Source of the DNA: Chloroflexota bacterium
GTDB lineage: Bacteria; Chloroflexota; Anaerolineae; Anaerolineales; UBA11657
Length of the DNA: 8,948 nt
Direction of reading: 5' to 3'
Assembly: GCA_003670425.1 (NCBI GenBank)
Contig: QWRL01000094.1
Location: forward strand, 1-8,948
Shown: in pieces, positions 1 through 6,732 of the stretch
Layout: each line of letters begins with the position of its first letter
Position numbering within the stretch: the first letter of the stretch is position 1
The notes under the pieces: generated by a model
The model's input: the letters and a program-made list of their open reading frames with translations, nothing else
Databases searched by the model: none
What the model was told of the DNA's origin: nothing
Made by a program: the position numbers and the translations under genes

Positions 1-110
1 GCGTTGGTGCGGCACCCGCGTGCCCCGCCCGCCCGGGCGTGTCGCGGTACCCGGCGCCCCCCCCCGGGTGGCCCCCCCCTCCCCTCGGGGGGTGCTCGGG
101 GGGGGGGCCT
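1..110. other. Low-complexity G/C homopolymer stretch at the window edge
   Basis: Runs of C at 57-65 and 72-79, and of G at 87-92 and 98-107, are packed into one short stretch. Nothing like this occurs elsewhere in the window. It sits inside the hydrolase gene, exactly where the conserved family sequence after the nucleophile elbow should continue, yet it encodes only Gly/Pro/Arg-rich sequence. The best explanation is poor read or assembly quality at a contig end. Genuine divergence or a rearrangement is less likely. Confidence 0.6.
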
Positions 111-565
111 GTGATGCCCGCCCGCAGCTGCGGCGGCCGGCGCGCTGCAATCTGCAGCCCGTTGAAGCCGCCCCATGACTTGCCAAAGATGCCCACCGCG
201 CCCGTGCACCAGGGCTGTGCCGCCAGCCACGCCAGCACCGCCAGCCCGTCATCCTGCTCCTGCAGCAAATACTCGTCCAGCATAATGCCATCCGAGTCGC
301 CGCTGCCGCGCATGTCCACGCGCACGGCCGCATAACCATGCCCCGCAAAGTAGGGCTGGTAGAGCGCGTCGCGCACCGCCGTGCCGTCGTTCTTGCGATA
401 CGGGATGTACTCCAAAATAGCGGGCACCGGGTTGCTTTCCGCGTCCAGTGGCAGCCAGATGCGCGCAGCCAGCCGCGTGCCATCGGGCAGTGCAATAAAC
501 ATATTTTCAATCTCACGCACCGCGTGCGGAAAATCGCTGCGCACTTGCATTAAAGATTTGGCCAT
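1..565 (-). CDS. CocE/NonD family hydrolase (peptidase S15-like), partial
   Basis: This is the N-terminal part of an alpha/beta-hydrolase of the Xaa-Pro dipeptidyl-peptidase/cocaine-esterase superfamily, which cleaves ester or amide bonds; the true substrate is unknown. Seen in the translation are a DGTRLAARIWLP segment (residues 28-39), an EYIPYRK segment (52-58) where the family has its oxyanion tyrosine (Y56 here), VDMRGSGDSDG around residues 75-85, and the nucleophile elbow GKSWGGFNG with Ser130 (codon at 176-178). The Asp and His of the triad would lie beyond the left edge. From about base 115 down to 1 the translation becomes Gly/Pro-rich and loses all family resemblance, although no stop appears, so only about 111-565 is trustworthy. 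The start at 565 (ATGGCC) was chosen because it follows a TACAAT box; ATG at 550 is an alternative. No signal peptide is visible. It is transcribed divergently from the arginase operon across a 63-bp gap. The family call is firm and the function is open. Confidence 0.85.
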   Translation of the reverse strand, partial: MAKSLMQVRSDFPHAVREIENMFIALPDGTRLAARIWLPLDAESNPVPAILEYIPYRKNDGTAVRDALYQPYFAGHGYAAVRVDMRGSGDSDGIMLDEYLLQEQDDGLAVLAWLAAQPWCTGAVGIFGKSWGGFNGLQIAARRPPQLRAGITGPPPEHPPRGGGGHPGGGAGYRDTPGRAGHAGAAPT

Positions 566-577
566 AGCGCTGCAACA

Positions 578-604
578 ATTGTAACCGCGCCACTGCGCTT
601 GCAA
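578..604 (-). promoter_or_regulatory. Candidate promoter for the CocE/NonD hydrolase
   Basis: On the minus strand a TACAAT box (583 to 578) matches the sigma70-type -10 consensus at five of six positions. It lies 12 nt before the ATG at 565, so transcription would begin only about five bases before the start codon. A TTGCAA box (604 to 599) lies 15 bp further upstream as a possible -35, a short spacing. No Shine-Dalgarno sequence precedes the ATG, which fits a leaderless or nearly leaderless message. Confidence 0.4.
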
Positions 605-616
605 ACATGCCTGCGG

Positions 617-622
617 TAAAAT
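617..622 (+). promoter_or_regulatory. Candidate -10 box for the arginase-led operon
   Basis: TAAAAT lies six bases before the arginase ATG at 629 in otherwise GC-rich sequence. A -10 box here would put the transcription start at or next to the start codon, giving a leaderless mRNA; no purine-rich ribosome site is present. No good -35 lies at 16-18 bp (the hexamer there is TGCGCT), so this rests on the -10 and its position alone. Confidence 0.3.
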
Positions 623-628
623 GGGTAC

Positions 629-1546
629 ATGCCATTGAAAGTGCGTGAGTTGGAATTGATCGGTGTGCCATGTGATTTTGGCGCCGGGCGGCGCGGCGTG
701 GACATGGGACCAAGCGCCATGCGCTATGCGGGCTTGGCTGCCGGCTTGCAGGCGTTGGGCCACAGTGTGCGCGATGCCGGAGACCTGCAGCTGGCGCACG
801 TGCCCGCGGGACGCGCCGAACCGGAGCCGCGCCTGCGCCATCTGGCCGAGGTGCTGGCAATGAGCCGCGCGGTTGCGGAGCGCACGGCTGCCAGCGTGGC
901 GCGCGGTAGTCTGCCGCTGGTGTTGGGCGGCGACCACAGCGTGGCGCTGGGCGCCGTCTGTGGCGCTGCCCGCAGCCAAACCCTCGGCGTGTTGTGGGTG
1001 GATGCGCACGGCGACTTCAACACGGCGCAGAGCTCGCCCTCCGGCAATATTCACGGCATGCCGCTGGCCGCGCTGTGCGGCTTGGGCGATCCGCGCCTCA
1101 GCAAACTGGGCGCACGCATGCCCGCGGTGCAGCCGCAGCATGTGGCGCTGCTGGGCGTGCGCAATCTGGATGCCGGCGAGCACGCACTGCTGCAATCCGC
1201 GGGTGTGGCTGTATATGACATGGCGCACATAGACCGCTTTGGCATGGCAGCCAGCGTAGAGGCAGCCCTGGCACACGTGCTTAAAAATTGTAGCGGCCTG
1301 TATCTCTCGCTGGACATGGACGCGCTGGACCCGTTGTACGCGCCGGGCGTAGGCACGCCTGTGCCCGGCGGCCTCAGCTATCGCGAGGCGCATCTGGCGT
1401 GCGAGTTGGTGGCGGCCCGTGGGTGCCTGCTGGCGATGGATGTGGTGGAAGTGAACCCCGTGCTGGATGAACACAACCGCACCGCGCAAGTGGCGGTGGA
1501 TCTGGTGCTGTCCGCCCTCGGCAAACGCGTGTGGGAGCCCGCATGA
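629..1546 (+). CDS. rocF: Arginase, RocF type
   Basis: Predicted to hydrolyse L-arginine to L-ornithine and urea in the cytoplasm (ureohydrolase family, two Mn ions). At 305 residues it has normal arginase length. All expected metal ligands are visible: His103 in GGDHS; Asp125, His127 and Asp129 in VDAHGDFN; and Asp229 and Asp231 in LDMDALDP. Glu274 in VVEVNP corresponds to the catalytic-site glutamate of arginases. The substrate-loop sequence NTAQSSPSGNIHGMP (131-145) is characteristic of true arginases, while agmatinases and formimidoylglutamases differ there, so arginase is favoured. The start at 629 gives the expected N-terminus (ELIGVPCDFGAG). No Shine-Dalgarno site precedes it, and a TAAAAT box is six bases upstream. 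Its stop overlaps the next gene in an ATGA, so the two are probably translationally coupled. Ureohydrolases acting on other guanidino compounds are the main alternative. Confidence 0.9.
   Translation: MPLKVRELELIGVPCDFGAGRRGVDMGPSAMRYAGLAAGLQALGHSVRDAGDLQLAHVPAGRAEPEPRLRHLAEVLAMSRAVAERTAASVARGSLPLVLGGDHSVALGAVCGAARSQTLGVLWVDAHGDFNTAQSSPSGNIHGMPLAALCGLGDPRLSKLGARMPAVQPQHVALLGVRNLDAGEHALLQSAGVAVYDMAHIDRFGMAASVEAALAHVLKNCSGLYLSLDMDALDPLYAPGVGTPVPGGLSYREAHLACELVAARGCLLAMDVVEVNPVLDEHNRTAQVAVDLVLSALGKRVWEPA
1533..1537 (+). promoter_or_regulatory. Shine-Dalgarno site deciding the start of the OSBS/NSAR-like gene
   Basis: GGGAG inside the last codons of the arginase gene lies 5 nt before ATG 1543 and 8 nt before ATG 1546. 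It supports starting at one of these tandem ATGs and not at the in-frame GTG at 1531, which overlaps the site itself. Confidence 0.55.
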
Positions 1547-2658
1547 TGCTCAAGCTTGACCGCATTGAATTGCACCACATCCGGCTGCAGTATCTAACGC
1601 CGTTTGAAACCAGCTTTGCGCGCGACACGCATAAAGAGTGTGTACTGGTGGCGGCATACGCGGGTGGGCTCACCGGTTGGGGCGAGTGCGTGGCCGAGAG
1701 CGGCCCGTGGTATTCCTATGAAACGGTGGAGACCAACTGGCATATGCTGCGCGACATTCTTGCGCCAGCGCTGCTGGGTGTGGAACTTGAATCGCCCGCA
1801 GCGGCAGCGCAGCGTTTTTCGCGCGTGCGCGGCCATTCCATGGCACGCGCCGGCATTGAAGCCGCCGTCTGGGACCTGTTTGGGCAGATGGAGTCCAAGC
1901 CGCTGGCACAAATGCTGGGTGCAACGCGCACGGCCGTGTCGGTGGGCGTAAGTGTGGGCATTGAGCCCACGCTTAAAGAGCAGCTGGCGCGTGTCGAAAC
2001 TTTTGTGGCGCAAGGCTATAAGCGCGTCAAGCTCAAGATCAAACCCGGCTGGGACGTGGAACCGGCAACCGCCGTGCGCAAGCAGTTCCCGGACTTGCTG
2101 CTGCAAGTGGACGCCAACTCCGCGTACACGCTTGCGGATGTGGCGCGCTTTCAGGCGCTTGATGACTTGCAGCTGCTGCTCATCGAGCAGCCGCTGCACC
2201 ATGAAGACATCGTTGACCATGCGCGCCTGCAGGCGCAGCTGCGCACGCCCATCTGCCTCGACGAGAGCATCCACTCCTATGAGCACGCACGCTGGGCACT
2301 GGACCTGAACGCATGCAAAATCATCAACATGAAAGTGGGGCGCGTGGGCGGCTTCACCGCGGCGCTGCGCATTCATCAGCTATGCCAGGAGCGCGGCATC
2401 CCGCTCTGGTGCGGCGGCATGCTGGAAACCAACATTGGGCGGGCCGGCAACGTGGCGCTGGCTGCCCTGCCCAACTTCACCCTGCCGGGTGACATTTCTG
2501 CATCCGCACGCTACTATCACGAAGATGTGGCTGCGCCCGATTTTGTTTTGAACAACGACTCAACATTGACCGTGCCAACCATGCCCGGCCTCGGAGCAAC
2601 CGTGCTGCGCGCGCGGCTGGCGGCAGCGCGCCTGCGCCACCTTGAAATTAAAAAATAA
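1543..2658 (+). CDS. o-Succinylbenzoate synthase / N-acylamino-acid racemase family protein
   Basis: Enolase-superfamily enzyme of the MenC/NSAR branch, 371 residues, close to the ~368 of characterised NSAR/OSBS enzymes. The N-terminal capping domain occupies roughly residues 1-125 and the barrel follows. Visible catalytic residues are the KLK motif (Lys163, Lys165, the latter a proton-transfer base), metal ligands Asp190 (VDAN), Glu215 (IEQP) and Asp240 (CLDES), and the opposing base Lys264 (INMKVG). The GGMLETNIGRAGN segment is typical of the NSAR/OSBS group. Enzymes of this family dehydrate SHCHC to o-succinylbenzoate for menaquinone, racemise N-acyl amino acids, or do both. No other men gene is visible, and the gene overlaps arginase by 4 bp, so a role on N-acyl amino acids is the better inference. 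A dipeptide epimerase or another superfamily activity cannot be excluded. ATG 1543 or 1546 are equivalent start choices after the GGGAG site. Confidence 0.85.
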   Translation: MMLKLDRIELHHIRLQYLTPFETSFARDTHKECVLVAAYAGGLTGWGECVAESGPWYSYETVETNWHMLRDILAPALLGVELESPAAAAQRFSRVRGHSMARAGIEAAVWDLFGQMESKPLAQMLGATRTAVSVGVSVGIEPTLKEQLARVETFVAQGYKRVKLKIKPGWDVEPATAVRKQFPDLLLQVDANSAYTLADVARFQALDDLQLLLIEQPLHHEDIVDHARLQAQLRTPICLDESIHSYEHARWALDLNACKIINMKVGRVGGFTAALRIHQLCQERGIPLWCGGMLETNIGRAGNVALAALPNFTLPGDISASARYYHEDVAAPDFVLNNDSTLTVPTMPGLGATVLRARLAAARLRHLEIKK

Positions 2659-2685
2659 ACTTATGCTGGTTCGGAGCATCAAACA

Positions 2686-5124
2686 ATGAAACGCAGTGAA
2701 GCACTGCCTAACATTCGCACGGCTGCGGTGGTTGGTTCCGGCACAATGGGCGGCGGCATTGCTGCGCTGCTGGCGGGCGTGGGCATTCCCACGCTGCTGC
2801 TGGACATCGCCCCCGGCGAACTTACGGCAGCTGAGTCTGCGCAAGGGCTGCAGCTTTCAGCACCGGCTGTGCGCAACCGCATCGTCAACAACGGGCTCGC
2901 CGCCATTAAAGCCGCCCGACCGGCAGCTCTTTTCACACCCGCAGCAGCAGCACTGCTCACAGTTGGCAACCTGCAAGATGACTTTGAACGCCTCGCGCAA
3001 GTGGATTGGGTGATTGAGGTCATCATTGAGAATCTGGCGGCGAAACGCAGCTTTTATGAGCGGCTGGAGCAGGTGCGCCCGGCGGGCCAGCTGGTGACCA
3101 GCAACACCTCCGGCCTGCCCATTCAGCAGCTGGCGCGCGGCCGCTCTGCGGATTTCCGCCGCAACTTTTGCGGCACACATTTCTTCAACCCGCCGCGCTA
3201 CCTCAAGCTGCTGGAGGTGATCCCGACTGCCGACACGCGCCCGGCGCTTGTGCAGTTTCTGCAATCGTTTGGCGCGCAGCGCTTGGGCAAGGGCGTGGTG
3301 CTGTGCAAAGACACGCCCAACTTTATTGGCAATCGCATTGGCGGCGCTGCCAACGGCTTTCGCATGAGCTATGCGCTGGACAACGGCTACAGCGTGGAAG
3401 AAGCGGACGCAATCGGCGGCCCGCTGATGGGCTATCCGCGCACCGCAGTTTTTCGGCTGATGGATCTGGTGGGCATTGATGTGGCGGTAATGGTGAGCAG
3501 CAACATTGCGCGTGCGCTGCCCGGCGATGCAGCCGGCGGGCGGGCTGACGGCCCCGCTGGTAGTTTGCTGCAAGCGCTGCTGGAGCGCAAGTGGCTCGGC
3601 AACAAAACGCGCATCGGCTTTTACAAAGAAGTGGCTGCGCCCGGTGGCGGCAAAGAGTTTTGGGCGCTGGACCCCGCCACCATGACGCACACAGCGCCCG
3701 CCAAAGTGCGCTTCGAGTCAATTGGCGTGGTGCGCAAGATTGCCGACCTGGGCGAGCGCCTGCGGGCCTGGGTAAAACACACGGACCGCGCCGCGCAATA
3801 CGTGTGGCACACGCTGGCGTTTGCCTGCAGCTACAGCGCCGCGCGCATCCCGGAAATCAGCGACGACATCGCCTCGATTGACGCCGCCATGCGCTGGGGC
3901 TACATGCAGCAGGCCGGCCCGTTTGAGTATTGGGACATGCTGGGCGTGGCGGCCACTGTGCGGCGCATGGAGCGCGATGGCTATGCGGTTGCGCCATGGG
4001 TCAAGAAGATGCTGGCTGGCGGCCACAAAACTTTCTACCGCCAGGGTGCGCGCGGGCGCGAGCAGTACCACCCCGCCAAGCGCAAGTATGTGCCGGTTGC
4101 GGGCGAGGCCGCGCAAATTAACGTGGCGACGCTGCGCGCTGCGAAGCGCAGCCTGCAAGCCAACCTTGAAGCCGGCCTGTTTGACATGGGCGACGGCGTG
4201 CTGCTGCTTGAGTTTCATGGCAAAGCCAACACGCTGGGCAGCGGCGTGCTGCAGCTGGCGCAAGCTGCACTGCAGCGCCTCGAACATGGCGCGCAATACA
4301 CCGGCCTCGTGATTGGCAATCAGGGCGAGCTCTTCAGTGCCGGCGCAAACATTGACCCGCAAAGCCTGCTCTCCGGCAGCGAGCCGCCGGCCGTGGTGGT
4401 GGAACGACTGACGCGCGCATTTCAGGATTTGATGCAGCGCCTGCGCTATTGCGCAAAGCCTGTTGTGGCTGCGCCCTTTGATCGCACACTGGGCGGTGGC
4501 ACCGAAGTTTGCCTGGCAGCCACGCGGATGGTGGCGCACATGGAGCTGTACATGGGGCTGGTGGAGACCGGCGTGGGCCTGGTGCCCGCCGGCGGCGGCT
4601 GCAAGGAAATGCTGCGGCGCGTGCTAAACCCCATGATGCGCCTGCCCAATGCCGATGCACTGCCCGCGCTTGAACAGCTGCTGCAGATCATCGGCGGTGC
4701 GCGCGTCAGCACCAGCGCGCGCGAGGCGCGCGAGCTGGGCTTCCTGCAGCCCGCTGACCGCATCGTGATGGATCGCGCTGCGCTGTTGGCCGAGGCCAAG
4801 CGCGAGGTGCTGCACCTTGCGCAGTGCGGTTACAGCGCGCCTGTTCCGGAATTGATCTACGCCGCCGGGCGCGACGCGCTGGCTGCGCTGCAAATGGGGC
4901 TGTACCAAATGGAACAAGGCGGCTACATCTCCACGCATGACGCGCTGGTTGGGGCGCAGCTGGCCCGCGTATTGTGCGGCGGCGACTTGGCCGTGCCCAG
5001 CTGGGTGCCCGAGCAGCACATCCTTGACCTCGAGCGCGCGGCCTTCGTGGAGCTGATGCAAACCGCCAAGACCATGGAGCGCATCATACACACGCTTGGC
5101 ACGGGCAAGCCGCTGCGCAACTGA
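2686..5124 (+). CDS. fadN: 3-hydroxyacyl-CoA dehydrogenase / enoyl-CoA hydratase fusion, FadN type
   Basis: Bifunctional beta-oxidation enzyme that hydrates trans-2-enoyl-CoA and oxidises the (S)-3-hydroxyacyl-CoA with NAD. The domain order is dehydrogenase first, hydratase second, as in Bacillus FadN (~790 aa) and opposite to FadB/FadJ. This protein has 812 residues. The Rossmann fingerprint VVGSGTMGGGIA is at residues 15-26. TSNTSG is near 137-142. Catalytic His165 lies in THFFNPP, and KDTPNFIGNR at 208-217. A second dehydrogenase C-terminal repeat follows at roughly 365-465. The crotonase domain begins near 495, with FSAGANID (550-557) for the oxyanion hole and both acid/base glutamates, Glu607 (GGGTE) and Glu627 (LVETGVG), 20 residues apart as in enoyl-CoA hydratase. 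GGAG at 2673-2676, nine bases before the ATG, supports the start. It lies 27 bp after the racemase-like gene and 18 bp before the thiolase, so it is very probably co-transcribed with the thiolase. No frameshift is seen. Acyl chain length is not predictable. Confidence 0.92.
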   Translation: MKRSEALPNIRTAAVVGSGTMGGGIAALLAGVGIPTLLLDIAPGELTAAESAQGLQLSAPAVRNRIVNNGLAAIKAARPAALFTPAAAALLTVGNLQDDFERLAQVDWVIEVIIENLAAKRSFYERLEQVRPAGQLVTSNTSGLPIQQLARGRSADFRRNFCGTHFFNPPRYLKLLEVIPTADTRPALVQFLQSFGAQRLGKGVVLCKDTPNFIGNRIGGAANGFRMSYALDNGYSVEEADAIGGPLMGYPRTAVFRLMDLVGIDVAVMVSSNIARALPGDAAGGRADGPAGSLLQALLERKWLGNKTRIGFYKEVAAPGGGKEFWALDPATMTHTAPAKVRFESIGVVRKIADLGERLRAWVKHTDRAAQYVWHTLAFACSYSAARIPEISDDIASIDAAMRWGYMQQAGPFEYWDMLGVAATVRRMERDGYAVAPWVKKMLAGGHKTFYRQGARGREQYHPAKRKYVPVAGEAAQINVATLRAAKRSLQANLEAGLFDMGDGVLLLEFHGKANTLGSGVLQLAQAALQRLEHGAQYTGLVIGNQGELFSAGANIDPQSLLSGSEPPAVVVERLTRAFQDLMQRLRYCAKPVVAAPFDRTLGGGTEVCLAATRMVAHMELYMGLVETGVGLVPAGGGCKEMLRRVLNPMMRLPNADALPALEQLLQIIGGARVSTSAREARELGFLQPADRIVMDRAALLAEAKREVLHLAQCGYSAPVPELIYAAGRDALAALQMGLYQMEQGGYISTHDALVGAQLARVLCGGDLAVPSWVPEQHILDLERAAFVELMQTAKTMERIIHTLGTGKPLRN

Positions 5125-5142
5125 GTAACGGGAGAATTTGCA

Positions 5143-6315
5143 ATGCGTGAAGCTGTAATTGTGTCCGCTGTGCGCACGGCCGTCGGGCGTGCTGTAAAAG
5201 GCAGCACGCGCAGCCTGCGCCCCGAAGCCATGGGTGTTGCCGTCATTCAGGAAGTGCTGCGGCGCGCGGGCGGCAGCCTCTCGCCAGAGCAAGTGGACGA
5301 TGTGATCATTGGCTGCGCCATGCCGGAAGGCGCACAGGGCCTGAACATGGCGCGCCTGCTGGCGCTGGCAGCCGGCCTGCCGGACTCGGTGCCGGCCGTC
5401 ACCGTCAACCGCTTCTGCTCCTCTGGTTTGCAAAGCATTGCGCAGGCCAGCGAGCGCATCATCGCCGGCGGCGCGGATGTGATCATTGCCGGCGGTGTCG
5501 AGAGCATGAGCGCGGTGCCGATGCGCGGCTTCCACATTGCGCCGGACCCCGCACTAATGGCGCGCGTGCCGGAAGCGTATATGAGCATGGGCCTGACGGC
5601 TGAGCGCGTGGCAGCGCAATATGGCGTCACGCGCAGCGCACAGGACGAGTTTGCATTGCGCAGCCAGCAGCGCGCGGCGGCGGCCCTGGATAGCGGCAAG
5701 TTCCGCGACGAGATTGTGGCAGTGGCCCTCGATCAGTCCGGTGGAGCGGACGGTGTGCCGGCTGGCAAGCTGGAGGTTGACGAGCACCCGCGCCGCGACA
5801 CCACACTATCCGGCTTGGCAGCGCTGCGGCCCGCCTTCAAGCAGGGCGGCACTGTCACTGCCGGCAATTCATCGCCACTCTCAGATGGCGCTGCGGCGGT
5901 TTTGGTGATGGAGCGCAGCGTTGCCGAGGCGCACGGCATGCGCCCGCTGCTGCGCTTTGTGGCATTTGCGGTTGCGGGCGTACCGCCGGAGCTGATGGGT
6001 ATTGGGCCGGTGAAGGCGGTACCCAAAGCGCTGGCGCGCGCCGGTCTCACAATTGCGGACATGGATCTGATCGAGCTCAACGAAGCTTTTGCAGCGCAAG
6101 CCATCGCCGTGTCACACCAGCTGCAATTGCCCGCAGACAAGCTCAATGTGAATGGGGGCGCGATTGCACTGGGGCATCCACTGGGCTGCACCGGCACAAA
6201 ATTAACTGTGCAGCTGCTGTACGAATTGCAGCGCCGCCGCGCGCGCTACGGCCTGGTGACGATGTGCATCGGCGGCGGGCAAGGCGCTGCCGGCATTTTT
6301 GAGTGCCTCAACTAG
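5143..6315 (+). CDS. fadA: 3-ketoacyl-CoA thiolase (acetyl-CoA acyltransferase), FadA type
   Basis: Cleaves 3-ketoacyl-CoA with CoA to acetyl-CoA and a chain shortened by two carbons, the last step of beta-oxidation and the natural successor of the preceding FadN reaction. The 390 residues match the family length. The thiolase N-terminal domain carries the nucleophile Cys92 in VNRFCSSGLQ. The C-terminal domain carries NEAFAAQ, His345 in GGAIALGHPLGCTG, and Cys375 in MCIGGGQG, so the catalytic set is complete. VESMSAVPM, where biosynthetic thiolases differ, and the FadN neighbour favour a degradative FadA over AtoB/PhaA. A good Shine-Dalgarno site (GGGAG, 5130-5134, 8 nt spacing) fixes the start. 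The gap to FadN is 18 bp, so the two are almost certainly one transcript. The acyl-CoA dehydrogenase that follows in Bacillus fadNAE is absent here. Confidence 0.93.
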   Translation: MREAVIVSAVRTAVGRAVKGSTRSLRPEAMGVAVIQEVLRRAGGSLSPEQVDDVIIGCAMPEGAQGLNMARLLALAAGLPDSVPAVTVNRFCSSGLQSIAQASERIIAGGADVIIAGGVESMSAVPMRGFHIAPDPALMARVPEAYMSMGLTAERVAAQYGVTRSAQDEFALRSQQRAAAALDSGKFRDEIVAVALDQSGGADGVPAGKLEVDEHPRRDTTLSGLAALRPAFKQGGTVTAGNSSPLSDGAAAVLVMERSVAEAHGMRPLLRFVAFAVAGVPPELMGIGPVKAVPKALARAGLTIADMDLIELNEAFAAQAIAVSHQLQLPADKLNVNGGAIALGHPLGCTGTKLTVQLLYELQRRRARYGLVTMCIGGGQGAAGIFECLN

Positions 6316-6375
6316 GCATGCGCAGCAGTCATCCTTTAGGTCGCACCACTCGACCGCGCACCACCAAGCCCCTGC

Positions 6376-6732
6376 ATGCCCAGCCACCCAGACAGCTTTG
6401 AGCTTTACGACCTGCGGGTGGAAGTGGTCGCCACCGGGCGGCCGATGGTATGCAATCATCACGCCGGCGATTTTTTTGAGCTGCGCGGCGAAAACCTCAC
6501 ACTACCGCCCGGCCAGTCATTTTCAATTTACGCTCTCGCTGCGTTGCTGCCGCTGCTGCCCGCCAAGCAGCGCGTAACGCACCCCAACGACTGGATGACC
6601 ACCGACGCCGAAGTGGCGTGCCCCGACCCGCACTGCGGTGCGCGCTTCCGTATCACGCGCACGGGCTTGCGCACGTTTCGGCACAGCGAAGTAACTGCTG
6701 TGCCATTAACTGATGCCGACGCGTCCACATGA
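6376..6732 (+). CDS. TIGR04076-like small cysteine-containing protein
   Basis: Small soluble protein of 118 residues with no signal peptide or membrane segment, resembling the uncharacterised TIGR04076 family as I remember it; no biochemical function can be given. Features seen are a beta-rich start (YDLRVEVV), VCNHHAGDFFELRG (25-38), SFSIYALAALLPLLPAKQR (48-66), NDWMTTDAEVACPDPHCGARFRITRTG (71-97). Cys26, His28, His29, Cys82 and Cys87 could form a metal site; this is inference. ATG 6376 has no clear Shine-Dalgarno site, and the 60-bp gap to the thiolase holds only a weak hairpin, so read-through from fadNA is plausible. The stop overlaps the start of the aldo/keto reductase (ATGA at 6729-6732), pointing to linked expression and probably linked function. 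Confidence 0.7.
   Translation: MPSHPDSFELYDLRVEVVATGRPMVCNHHAGDFFELRGENLTLPPGQSFSIYALAALLPLLPAKQRVTHPNDWMTTDAEVACPDPHCGARFRITRTGLRTFRHSEVTAVPLTDADAST

Noticed and set aside
39..335. Plus-strand frame rich in Pro and Ser at the left end
   Set aside because: It lies opposite the CocE/NonD hydrolase and begins in the low-complexity stretch, with no family resemblance.
607..648. 13-codon upstream reading frame overlapping the arginase start
   Set aside because: It has no ribosome site, no leader-peptide signature such as arginine codons, and would lie upstream of the proposed transcription start.
1531..1533. GTG as the start of the racemase-like gene
   Set aside because: The Shine-Dalgarno GGGAG overlaps this codon and serves the tandem ATGs at 1543/1546, which give a normal N-terminus.
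1594..2376. Long antisense frame (260 codons) opposite the racemase-like gene
   Set aside because: It is the GC-driven mirror of a clearly conserved enzyme. Its translation resembles no known family and has no ribosome site.
2642..2667. TTGAAA-N14-TATGCT as an internal promoter for fadN
   Set aside because: The spacer is too short for a sigma70 promoter, and most of it lies in the AT-rich 3' end of the preceding gene. Co-transcription explains fadN expression more simply.
2857..4539. Two long minus-strand frames (277 and 273 codons) opposite fadN
   Set aside because: The opposing FadN frame carries complete catalytic motifs. The antisense translations are rich in Arg, His, Ala and Gln, as expected of shadows in GC-rich DNA.
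4624..5535. 303-codon minus-strand frame spanning the fadN/fadA junction
   Set aside because: It covers the ends of two well-supported genes and their intergenic Shine-Dalgarno site, and it shows no recognisable domain.
6339..6355. Hairpin GGTCG-N7-CGACC after fadA as a terminator
   Set aside because: The stem is only 5 bp with a 7-nt loop and no T-tract follows, so it is unlikely to terminate transcription.
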